Positions 7,816-15,176 of a stretch of 38,558 nt of DNA are shown here, one piece after another; position 1 is the stretch's first letter, and every line of letters begins with the position of its first letter. The position numbers and the translations under genes are program-made. Origin of the DNA: an uncultured Candidatus Poseidoniales archaeon (GTDB taxonomy: Archaea; Thermoplasmatota; Poseidoniia; Poseidoniales; Thalassarchaeaceae). Under the pieces are notes generated by a model that did not search any database, had not been told where the DNA came from, and saw nothing but the letters and a program-made list of their open reading frames with translations. The DNA is taken from the NCBI GenBank assembly GCA_902514485.1, contig CABXQY010000004.1, forward strand, positions 1 through 38,558. Reading direction: 5' to 3'.

Positions 7816-8619
7816 TTACGATGTATAAACTGATAGGCAAGTAAGAGAACCATCTGCTTGCATTATCGGAGCCATATCAACAGACATTAACTTAAAACCT
7901 TCATTTTGGAGAATGTTCTTTGTCTTAGAGAAACCTGCTGCAATGATTAACCTGTCATTTGAATACCCAATGGTGTTTGAAGCATAGCTTTCATTATTAG
8001 GTATCCAAATAATCTCTTCTGCAAATTTAGAAATCTGATTTTCTTTAAGATGTCCCTCTGCTGCGATTATTGTGCCTTTCCGTGGAGAAGAACATACTGT
8101 AGTTAGATGTAATGTAGAGTTTGGAACCTCGATAAATTCAACATCGTAACCATCTTTATTTACATGAGATGCAAGAAATTCTGCACCTGCTTTGTTAGTC
8201 CGAGTTGAACGTCCAATCAAATATTTATCATCAAAGAATACTACATCTCCGCCGTCGAGATTCGCTCCTTTGGGCATTTGAATAATCTCTGCAAAATTTT
8301 TCATGTGTTCTGACACAGCAATTTGTTCGCCTTCTCTAGAAGGGTGCCCCATATTGGGAATGATTGCTTTGCCATCGATCATTACTGCTGTGTCTTCAAC
8401 GAAACAGCTATCTGGGAAATCTGCTAGTTCAGGCAGTATAGTAACTTCAGTACCGTGTGCTCTCAAAGCAGTGACATATGCTCGGTGAGAGCCGGCTGCT
8501 TCTTCATAAATAGGTGTCTTAGTTCCGAAATAGTTAGAAAGTGCGTTACTGTAATTAGAAGAAATTCCTCTAACAACAGCAGATTTCCTGCTCCTATCAT
8601 ATGCACCTGGCACGGCCAT
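7816..8619 (-). CDS. dimethylarginine dimethylaminohydrolase (DDAH) family protein
   Basis: A 267-residue guanidino-group hydrolase of the DDAH/arginine deiminase fold. Visible family motifs: FPDSCFVEDTAVM (substrate-binding FVEDTA), NLDGGDVVFFDDKYLIGRSTRTNKAGAEFL, the catalytic histidine in LHLTTVCSSPRKG, and the catalytic cysteine in DGSLTCLSVYTS at the C-terminus. DDAH converts methylated arginine to citrulline and an amine; related enzymes act on arginine or other guanidino compounds, so exact substrate is not certain. No signal peptide. Length agrees with bacterial DDAH. It is transcribed alone, convergent with the DUF805 gene. Confidence 0.88.
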   Translation of the reverse strand: MAVPGAYDRSRKSAVVRGISSNYSNALSNYFGTKTPIYEEAAGSHRAYVTALRAHGTEVTILPELADFPDSCFVEDTAVMIDGKAIIPNMGHPSREGEQIAVSEHMKNFAEIIQMPKGANLDGGDVVFFDDKYLIGRSTRTNKAGAEFLASHVNKDGYDVEFIEVPNSTLHLTTVCSSPRKGTIIAAEGHLKENQISKFAEEIIWIPNNESYASNTIGYSNDRLIIAAGFSKTKNILQNEGFKLMSVDMAPIMQADGSLTCLSVYTS

Positions 8620-8755
8620 CCGTCATACCCTCCGTTCATAATGCTTCGGAATACGGAGATGAGATTCCCGAATTAGGAATTTACAACTCTTATAAAATAT
8701 ATTTTTGTGATGTTTTATACCTCTTATTCATGGACTTTCATGATTTCGGGCGTTT

Positions 8756-9178
8756 ATGGAGAACTTAGTTGAAGCTGTAGATAGCGATGGGAAAAAAATC
8801 AGTCCGGTACTGCCATCCGACAAGAAAAATTACTTGATAGATATTGATGGAACTGTTGGAGAAGACATCCCTAATGAGGAGCCAGAAAGAATGGTGACTG
8901 CTGAGGCCTATCCAGATGCTATCGAAACAATAAATCGATGGTTTGACGAAGGCCATCATATTTGTTTCTTTACTGCCAGAACTGAAAATCATCGTATAGT
9001 AACAGAAACTTGGCTAAATGAGAAAGGTTTCAATTATCATTCTCTATTAATGGGTAAGCCACGTGGCGGAAACTATCACTGGATCGATAATCACGTCGTG
9101 AGAGCTACTCGTTACACTTCTAAATTTACAGATTTAGTAAAGCGTAACGTAGAGATTGAAGTATTCGATGACGAATAA
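8756..9178 (+). CDS. small HAD-like phosphohydrolase domain protein
   Basis: A 140-residue protein with HAD-superfamily features: motif I NYLIDIDGTVGED (nucleophile and acid/base aspartates, residues about 29-31), motif II CFFTART, and a lysine in LMGKPRGGNYHWIDN. The final acidic motif, normally GDxxxD or DD, is reduced to WIDN, so metal binding may differ from canonical HAD phosphatases. There is no cap domain. It is similar in layout to small HAD proteins sometimes annotated as phosphoheptose isomerase-related; substrate unknown. Its stop lies 2 bp from the stop of the convergent EF-hand lipoprotein gene. Confidence 0.75.
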   Translation: MENLVEAVDSDGKKISPVLPSDKKNYLIDIDGTVGEDIPNEEPERMVTAEAYPDAIETINRWFDEGHHICFFTARTENHRIVTETWLNEKGFNYHSLLMGKPRGGNYHWIDNHVVRATRYTSKFTDLVKRNVEIEVFDDE

Positions 9179-9180
9179 CT

Positions 9181-11490
9181 TCAATCGTCTCTACGTGGCA
9201 ATAGGAACGCTGCCCCTAGCATACTGATAGTCGCAAGAAGTCCGCCAAATCCGGGCATATTCGGAGCATTTACTCCAGATTCTGAAACGTAACTGTCGGA
9301 CCATGAATCATACAAATCAAATTGATAATCGGGGTGCATGCCAGTTAATTCTAGCGTATCTCCAGCGGAAATCATACCATCCATGTCTACATCCGTGTAA
9401 ACATAAGTTGAGTTGCCTATTTGGCCGGTGAGAGAACTAAGACTTGCTTCTCCCTCAACCATACATTCTGATCTTTCATCAGAATTGCATGATAAGAAGT
9501 TGATTGAGAAGTCGCTCAAAGGCGCCTCGAAAGTTTGATTATCAGCTATAGTGAGGAATAAATCCCTAGGCTCTGAAGTTTCATCATGATCATCATGATC
9601 ATCGTCTTCGACAACCCAAATATGCCCTGCTGCTTCGCAGTTGGCTTCGTCTGAATTGTAGTAATTCTCATGGGTTGTTGTATTGTGGCAATATCCTCCG
9701 TCGTGCTCGTCACCACCATCACCAGGTCCACTGTCTGCAGCAGTCCACATCAATCCAGCATATTCACAATCTTCTTGATTTTCATAAGCTTCATTGATAG
9801 TATGGCTATCCATGTCATAGCAAACCATTCCTGAGTCATCTTCATCAGATCCGTCTTCACAGTCTTCCATTCCATCATTGACCCAATCTGCAGGTATCTC
9901 TTCACCATCGTCACACATCCACATTTCTGGCTCATTGTCCCACTCATCGGATCCATCGTAACAGTCTTCTTCACCGTCATTGACATAATCTGCTGGTATT
10001 TCTTCGCCATCGTTGCACATCCACATTTCTGAACCATCGTTATCATCTTCACCCATGTTGCTTATCCATGAAGATAGTTCATTATAATCAAGTAATCCAT
10101 CGCTATTAGAATCTGAATAATTGAAATGTTCTTGACTTTCAGAACGCTCATCTTCGTCTCCCCATCCTCCATCTTCATAAATGATGAATTGGTCAAATTC
10201 ATCCCAACTTACCATTCCATCATTATTGTAATCCATCATATCGAGCATCATTTCAGGAGATATCTCGTCGCCATGATTATCGGAATCCCACGCAGAAATC
10301 GCGAGAGCAAAGCCTTCAAGTTCATTTATATCTAGTAATCCATTCATGTCATAATCTGATTCATTGAAAATATCGTGTAACTCTTCATTATTTTCTGCGT
10401 CACCTTCTTCGGCCCACGAGTCCCAGAATTCTTCGAAACTAATGTAATTGTCCATATTTGTATCAAACCATTCTAGAACCTGTTCTGCAGAAGGCGATCC
10501 ATTGTCGTCGTCATCGTCATCGTCATGCTCATCGTCACCTTCATCATGGTTATGGAAATCTGGTAATCCATCCCAATGGACCGGGATTGCAGTCTTCGGT
10601 AGTGTTTCATCTACCGTTATTACAACTGCATCGCCCCACATAAGTGTGTAAGACATAATTGAGGTTTCACTCGCATTCGATGTTTCGGTGGAATAAGACA
10701 TAAGTTCAGAATTGGCGTCTATCATAACAGACAAATTAATTGTCGTTCCTGTTTCATTGGTGGTCGATAGATCCATGGTTTGGGAATTTGATGATGAATC
10801 AAAAGTTACAGTCATAGTAGCATTTGCCATATCAAAACCATCATTTTCTAAATCCTCAAGCATTGATGGTTCCTCATCTGACATCTCATCTCCCATTGAC
10901 ATAAGGGACCCGAAAGAGCCGCTCATCATCGGGATTACCCATTCCATGACATCAGGTGATGCATCTCTGGTTTGATATGTTTCATCGACACTCTCTCCTG
11001 CCATTTGGCTGGCCATTAATCCACTCATTTCATGATGAACATTTACGACCTCTCCTACTTGTGTCATCGTATTAGTGATCGAGATCATTGGTTCAAGTTC
11101 TAGAGTCAATTGCACATGAGCTGCATTGGCGGATAGATTAACCATTACTACTTCTTCAATGGTCATCATTTCATCGCCTGTATCTCCAAAATCATCACCC
11201 GCTGGGCCGTTCATATACATAGAATAACCAGCAGTAGTTGTATTCTCATCTAACATACTTTCAATACTAATTTCTTGAGTCATTGCTTCCATAAATACAT
11301 TCATAGAAGCAGCATATATGCAGTCCCCAACAAGCTCAGTTGTAGCGTTTTCATCGTAATTTTTAGCCTGTTCATCCATGCAGCCTAATACATCATCGAT
11401 TAAGTCTTCAAGTGTGTCTTCTGTAAGGCATCCTGAGAGCGGGGTTGAAATTAATAATAGGCTAGCAAGTATAACGGTTACACGGTTCAT
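9181..11490 (-). CDS. secreted lipoprotein with EF-hand and LDLa-like repeats and PGF-CTERM-like tail
   Basis: A 769-residue, very acidic secreted protein. Layout: lipoprotein signal peptide (ILASLLLISTPLSGC, lipobox cysteine near 21); a GCMDEQAKNYDENAT...GDCIYA repeat typical of secreted marine prokaryote proteins; a beta-rich region to about 300; an Asp/His-rich linker; EF-hand-type calcium loops near residues 340 (DTNMDNYISFEE), 380, 417 (DYNNDGMVSWDE) and 460 (DSNSDGLLDYNE); two minimal LDLa-like repeats (about 487-552); two CYDMDSH.../CHNTTTH... CEaAG.xW repeats; a last calcium loop near 700; and a C-terminal PGFGGLLATISMLGAAFLLPRRDD resembling PGF-CTERM. It would bind calcium outside the cell; the ligand is unknown. 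Having both a lipobox and a C-terminal sorting-like tail is notable. Confidence 0.85.
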   Translation of the reverse strand: MNRVTVILASLLLISTPLSGCLTEDTLEDLIDDVLGCMDEQAKNYDENATTELVGDCIYAASMNVFMEAMTQEISIESMLDENTTTAGYSMYMNGPAGDDFGDTGDEMMTIEEVVMVNLSANAAHVQLTLELEPMISITNTMTQVGEVVNVHHEMSGLMASQMAGESVDETYQTRDASPDVMEWVIPMMSGSFGSLMSMGDEMSDEEPSMLEDLENDGFDMANATMTVTFDSSSNSQTMDLSTTNETGTTINLSVMIDANSELMSYSTETSNASETSIMSYTLMWGDAVVITVDETLPKTAIPVHWDGLPDFHNHDEGDDEHDDDDDDDNGSPSAEQVLEWFDTNMDNYISFEEFWDSWAEEGDAENNEELHDIFNESDYDMNGLLDINELEGFALAISAWDSDNHGDEISPEMMLDMMDYNNDGMVSWDEFDQFIIYEDGGWGDEDERSESQEHFNYSDSNSDGLLDYNELSSWISNMGEDDNDGSEMWMCNDGEEIPADYVNDGEEDCYDGSDEWDNEPEMWMCDDGEEIPADWVNDGMEDCEDGSDEDDSGMVCYDMDSHTINEAYENQEDCEYAGLMWTAADSGPGDGGDEHDGGYCHNTTTHENYYNSDEANCEAAGHIWVVEDDDHDDHDETSEPRDLFLTIADNQTFEAPLSDFSINFLSCNSDERSECMVEGEASLSSLTGQIGNSTYVYTDVDMDGMISAGDTLELTGMHPDYQFDLYDSWSDSYVSESGVNAPNMPGFGGLLATISMLGAAFLLPRRDD
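9834..10040 (-). repeat. two tandem LDL-receptor-class-A-like repeats within the EF-hand lipoprotein
   Basis: Two near-identical units of about 33 codons encode MWMCNDGEEIPADYVNDGEE... and MWMCDDGEEIPADWVNDGME..., each ending DC.DGSDE. The pattern C.DG..IP...V.DG..DC.DGSDE matches the C-terminal, calcium-binding half of an LDL receptor class A module, but each unit has only two cysteines instead of six. The similarity extends to the DNA, indicating tandem duplication. Confidence 0.7.
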
Positions 11491-11618
11491 ATCTTAATGC
11501 GGTGAAAAACCCTTTATGAATAAACCGCCGGATATATCGAATAAGTAAATATATAATTAAAATATTAATTTGAACGAAGAAAGGAAAGGATAACATAACT
11601 CTGTGAAATGGGAAGGAT
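11491..11618. promoter_or_regulatory. bidirectional promoter region between two secreted lipoprotein genes
   Basis: A 128-bp AT-rich gap separating divergent starts. It includes AAATATATAATTAAAATATTAAT, which offers TATA-like elements on both strands. The exact transcription starts cannot be read from sequence alone. Confidence 0.4.
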
Positions 11619-13100
11619 ATGAGTACTCGTATCACTGCTGCTCTTGTTAGCCTAATGATGTGCGCAGTGATGCTTTCAGGATGCTTACAGGCGGATGATG
11701 AAAATAAAATTATTAGCGAGGAATTAGATTCAAATAATGGAGTATTTGTAACCGGAGCAAACGGTCAATCAATCGATATCCCTCCTTTACCTCTAAATTT
11801 TGTTTTTAGTAATGTAGGTGAGGATGGTCCAGAGCCAAGTATTGGAATAACTTCGAGTGGATGTATATTCTTTATTGCAATGGAAAAACCAATGCGTTCA
11901 TGTGATCATGGAGTCACTTGGGAAAATTCGCGTGATTTCACTCAAGCGCCATTCACTAGTGACCCTTACGGCTGGGTAGACCCAGTTACTGATCGTGTAT
12001 TTAATATTCATATGATGGGATTGGAATCTACTTGGATTGGCTGGTCAGATGATGATGGAGAAAGTTGGTTAGGTAATCCTCATGATTCAGGCACTACTCC
12101 TTTGAATGACCATATTAAACTCGCAACGGGACCTTGGGTCAGCGACGGATATGGAATTCCTGGCTCATTATCTCCAATTTATGAAGAGGCAGTATATTTT
12201 TGTTACAATAAAGGATTGGGGATTTTCTGTTTCACTAGTTTTGATGGCGGGGCTACTTTCGAATTAGGGGGTCAGATATTCGGACTAGCCACTGACGATG
12301 GAGGCTTGCATGGAGCGATTACGACCGCTCCGGATGGAACTGTTTACGTTACACCAAGGGTTGAGACTCCCGCAGTAATTTTCTCAAAAGATAATGGTTA
12401 CTCTTGGGAGACTCGAACAATGGGTGAAGATGTCAGTACCCCTAATCCTAGAAAAAATAGTGAGGTTGCGACCGATACAGATTCTAATGCATATCATATA
12501 TGGTCTGGGGCTGATTTTGGAGTATATATGTCGAGAAGTACTGATTCAGGAGAATCTTGGGAAAAAGACAGCATTAGAATAAGTCCAATAGAAGTAATTT
12601 CAACGACTTTTCCTCAAATTGATGCAGGTGACCCAGGGCGGATCGCAATAACATACCTAGGGAGTGAAAATGAGAGTGAATTAGGCGCATTAGATATTGA
12701 TGAAGTTAATTGGACAGGAAATCCTCACTTTGCCAATAATAACGTACACTATCATTTGTATATCACTTACAGCTTAAATGCATTAGACGAAAATCCAATA
12801 TTTCATACGGTAAGAGTTTCTGATGACCCTGTACAAATTGGAAGTATTTGTCTTAACAGTGGGGACTGTAGAGATATAGGCGGATCTAATAGGAATTTAC
12901 TTGACTTCAACGATTTACATATCGATAGAGATGGCCGGGTTTATGTCGCGTTTGCAGATGGTTGTACTGGAACCTGCGCGAGTGGAAATAATTCACAGCC
13001 TGAAGATTCACGCAGTAAAACTGGTGGAGTTTACTATCTTGAAAATGGCCCAAGTCTATACGAATCCGTTGGTGACTTAGTAGAATTGATTATGGAATGA
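11619..13100 (+). CDS. secreted lipoprotein with sialidase-like (BNR/Asp-box) propeller
   Basis: A 493-residue lipoprotein: signal peptide with lipobox VMLSGC (cysteine near residue 22), then a beta-propeller built from Asp-box repeats. The boxes are visible as CDHGVTWEN, SDDDGESWLGN, SFDGGATFELG, SKDNGYSWETR and STDSGESWEKD. The Asp-box (S-x-D-x-G-x-T-W) is characteristic of sialidases, BNR-repeat glycosidases and photosystem-assembly-like propellers; no sialidase catalytic arginine triad could be assigned, so enzymatic activity is uncertain. It is divergent from the EF-hand lipoprotein across 128 bp, and AAGGAT precedes the ATG. The pseudouridine synthase gene begins 3 bp after its stop. 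Confidence 0.8.
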   Translation: MSTRITAALVSLMMCAVMLSGCLQADDENKIISEELDSNNGVFVTGANGQSIDIPPLPLNFVFSNVGEDGPEPSIGITSSGCIFFIAMEKPMRSCDHGVTWENSRDFTQAPFTSDPYGWVDPVTDRVFNIHMMGLESTWIGWSDDDGESWLGNPHDSGTTPLNDHIKLATGPWVSDGYGIPGSLSPIYEEAVYFCYNKGLGIFCFTSFDGGATFELGGQIFGLATDDGGLHGAITTAPDGTVYVTPRVETPAVIFSKDNGYSWETRTMGEDVSTPNPRKNSEVATDTDSNAYHIWSGADFGVYMSRSTDSGESWEKDSIRISPIEVISTTFPQIDAGDPGRIAITYLGSENESELGALDIDEVNWTGNPHFANNNVHYHLYITYSLNALDENPIFHTVRVSDDPVQIGSICLNSGDCRDIGGSNRNLLDFNDLHIDRDGRVYVAFADGCTGTCASGNNSQPEDSRSKTGGVYYLENGPSLYESVGDLVELIME

Positions 13101-13103
13101 TTT

Positions 13104-13871
13104 ATGAAAATAAGACTTCATCAATTTCTCTCTAAATGTGGGATTTTCGAATCAAAAAACGATGTAAAGAAAGCTATTTGGTCCGGTGAAATTGAAGTTA
13201 ATGGATCAATAATGAAAGATATGAAATTTGAGTTTAATACAAATAAGAAATCTGTAACTTATAGAGGTAAAATTCTCAAATTACCCACAAAAAATTATTA
13301 TTTTATAGTAAACAAACCAACTGGGTATATTTGTTCAAGATTAAGTAGCCAAGAAAAAATATTAGGAAAGAAATCTATCTTTGAAATTTTTAAAAATAAT
13401 CTTTCAAAGAGTGTATACCAATCATTAGTAACGGTAGGAAGACTTGATGAAGATACAACCGGGCTTCTATTAGTAACCACTGATGGAAAGTTAGTAGATC
13501 GAATTACAAACCCTAATAATCACGTACCAAAAAAATATCTTGTTGATACGGAATTGGATATTATTGAAGAAGAAGTTTCTGCAATCAGAAAGGGCGTAGA
13601 TATCAAAATTATAGAGGAAAACTTTACTGAAAAATATACTTCAAGGCCTGCAAAAATAATTCTGCAAGATAAAAATCAAGCAATTTTGATTATTGATGAA
13701 GGGAAGAAAAGACAAATTAGACGTATGTTTGACTCGATGGGAAACTATGTAGTCTCTATACATAGATTGGCTATAGGAAATATGAACCTAGATGATTTTA
13801 ATATCAACCAAGGTGAGTTTGAAGAAATTACTCTAGAAAAAATCAATAAAACTATTATTATGCAAAAATGA
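13104..13871 (+). CDS. RsuA/RluB-family pseudouridine synthase
   Basis: A 255-residue protein with an N-terminal S4 RNA-binding domain (IRLHQFLSKCGIFESKNDVKKAIWSGEIEVNG) and a pseudouridine synthase domain with YYFIVNKPTGYICS and the catalytic-aspartate motif VGRLDEDTTGLLLVTTDG, followed by VPKKYLV and the IDEGKKRQIRRMF segment. This is the bacterial RsuA/RluB/RluE/RluF subfamily, which modifies rRNA. Its presence in an archaeal context suggests transfer from bacteria. The gene is visibly more A-rich (many AAA, ATT codons) than its neighbours, consistent with a more recent origin. It starts 3 bp after the propeller lipoprotein and may ride on its transcript. Confidence 0.88.
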   Translation: MKIRLHQFLSKCGIFESKNDVKKAIWSGEIEVNGSIMKDMKFEFNTNKKSVTYRGKILKLPTKNYYFIVNKPTGYICSRLSSQEKILGKKSIFEIFKNNLSKSVYQSLVTVGRLDEDTTGLLLVTTDGKLVDRITNPNNHVPKKYLVDTELDIIEEEVSAIRKGVDIKIIEENFTEKYTSRPAKIILQDKNQAILIIDEGKKRQIRRMFDSMGNYVVSIHRLAIGNMNLDDFNINQGEFEEITLEKINKTIIMQK

Positions 13872-13889
13872 CAAAAACACTATGGAAAT

Positions 13890-14636
13890 CTACTGTTCGT
13901 CATACTTAATCTCGAGTAAGTCTCTTTCAATTTCTTGTGCCTTTGTAAATAATACATGATTCTCTTTATGTATATGAGCAAAAGTATCCTTTTCAAATAG
14001 TGCTAATTCTCCAAAAAGAGCTCTGTATGTATTACAAGCATGTGCAGGAGGAGTGAAAGAATTTGTTAATTCTCTTAATTTGGCTAAAGCTTGGCCAGCA
14101 GTATAATGTTCGATAAACATTGCACGTATTGGATTTCGAACACTTCCACAATGACTATTAGAATATGTTTTTGAAGCATCAAGTTGCCTTATCAACGGAA
14201 ATAATATTTGCTCTTCTTTCAACATATGAGGTTCTAATTCGTTCCGGAGCTGTTGAAACACCAATGCGACCTCTTTCAAATGGGGCTCTCTTTCCCCATG
14301 GACCCTAGCAACTTTATCGGCATGCTGATTTATTATTGCTAAATTTTGCTTAAGGAAGACATGGTGCGTGTTTTCAATATGATCGCATAATTCTGTGGCA
14401 CTCATTTTATCAAATTCTCCCCGGACTGACTTACTATTCATTAAATCAACATGCCTAATTTCAGAAATGACTTTATCGATTTGAATATCTTTTTCTTCAC
14501 ATGTTTTGGAAAGAGTTTCTCTTCCTCCACAACAGAAATCAATACCAAATTTTGAAAGAACTATTCCCCTAACCGGTAATTCTGTGACAATATCGCATAC
14601 TCTTGTTTCAGCTAAACTAATTTTCTGAGTTCTCAT
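13890..14636 (-). CDS. iron-sulfur cluster repair di-iron protein (RIC/YtfE/ScdA family)
   Basis: A 248-residue protein from ATG 14636 (MRTQKISLAETRV); the ORF track extends nine codons to a TTG. Domain order is the ScdA_N (DUF542) domain with FGIDFCCGGRETL, the paired cysteines at 35-36, and then a hemerythrin-like four-helix domain with iron ligands expected in LCDHIENTHHVFL, LEPHMLKEEQ, FIEHYTAG and HIHKENHVLF. RIC proteins repair iron-sulfur clusters damaged by nitric oxide or peroxide. A CGAATATGTTCGG palindrome lies 38 bp upstream of the ATG. Downstream position next to nirK fits protection against NO produced by nitrite reduction. Confidence 0.92.
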   Translation of the reverse strand: MRTQKISLAETRVCDIVTELPVRGIVLSKFGIDFCCGGRETLSKTCEEKDIQIDKVISEIRHVDLMNSKSVRGEFDKMSATELCDHIENTHHVFLKQNLAIINQHADKVARVHGEREPHLKEVALVFQQLRNELEPHMLKEEQILFPLIRQLDASKTYSNSHCGSVRNPIRAMFIEHYTAGQALAKLRELTNSFTPPAHACNTYRALFGELALFEKDTFAHIHKENHVLFTKAQEIERDLLEIKYDEQ

Positions 14637-14674
14637 GTTATTTCCACTAGCCAAATAGAACAAGATTACTTTTA

Positions 14675-14687
14675 CGAATATGTTCGG
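14675..14687. promoter_or_regulatory. candidate operator palindrome upstream of RIC gene
   Basis: CGAATATGTTCGG, an imperfect copy of CCGAACATGTTCGG, lies 38 bp upstream of the RIC start codon. The same motif occurs at almost the same distance from the cox operon start. This position just upstream of an archaeal TATA/BRE would suit an activator or repressor site. Confidence 0.5.
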
Positions 14688-15176
14688 CTAATTATCAATT
14701 CTTGATACAAATAAAATACCATTTCTGGAATTACCTGTTTCTCCACAATATATTGAACAATCAACCGAAACTTCGCCTACGCCGGGTATGTTGACTATAC
14801 ATGATCCTTGGCTTGAGTATGAAAAATTACCTACGATGCTAGCTAAAAAGTCAACATTATTAACTCGTTTATTAGATAATTTCTTTGATATGTTATACCC
14901 TTCAAGATCAAAAGTATCTGGTATATAATGACCGAATGATGATGAATTAAAGCTCAGTCGAATATATTCTCCTTGTGATACTTCGAAAGTATCATTCGAT
15001 TGAAAGTCCATCTCAATAATAGTCCATTGACCGATCACACATTCTTCTTCAAAAAGAATTTCTTTCTCCTCACATGACTGAAGGGCGGGGTATGAGAGGC
15101 ACCCCCCTAATAATGGAATAAATAAAGTTCCAATTAATAGGAGAGCCCCTCCTTTCAGACTTCTTATTCTATTCAT
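14688..15176 (-). CDS. lipoprotein with degenerate CuA-like cupredoxin motif
   Basis: A 162-residue lipoprotein: signal peptide LLLIGTLFIPLLGGC (lipobox cysteine near 26). The C-terminal half resembles the CuA domain of COX2 or nitrous-oxide reductase: GHYIPDTFDLEGYNI recalls the first histidine strand, and VDCSIYCGETGNSRNGILFVSR aligns by eye with the C-x3-C-G-x2-H-x2-M ligand loop. The two cysteines are kept, but the His and Met ligand positions appear to be Asn. So either it binds metal differently or not at all. Its ATG overlaps the nirK stop by 4 bp, implying translational coupling with NirK. Function is unknown; an accessory electron-transfer or copper-handling role is inference. Confidence 0.75.
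   Translation of the reverse strand: MNRIRSLKGGALLLIGTLFIPLLGGCLSYPALQSCEEKEILFEEECVIGQWTIIEMDFQSNDTFEVSQGEYIRLSFNSSSFGHYIPDTFDLEGYNISKKLSNKRVNNVDFLASIVGNFSYSSQGSCIVNIPGVGEVSVDCSIYCGETGNSRNGILFVSRIDN

Noticed and set aside
9546-10052. Minus-strand Met/Lys/Thr-rich ORFs inside the EF-hand lipoprotein gene
   Set aside because: These are frame-shifted shadows of the low-complexity Asp/Glu/Gly-rich coding sequence.
10448-10651. Plus-strand serine- or histidine-rich ORFs
   Set aside because: Antisense translation of the Asp/His-rich linker; typical low-complexity artefacts.
9181-11490. Dockerin/cellulosome protein
   Set aside because: The calcium loops are EF-hand-like but not arranged as the paired dockerin repeat, and no cohesin is nearby.
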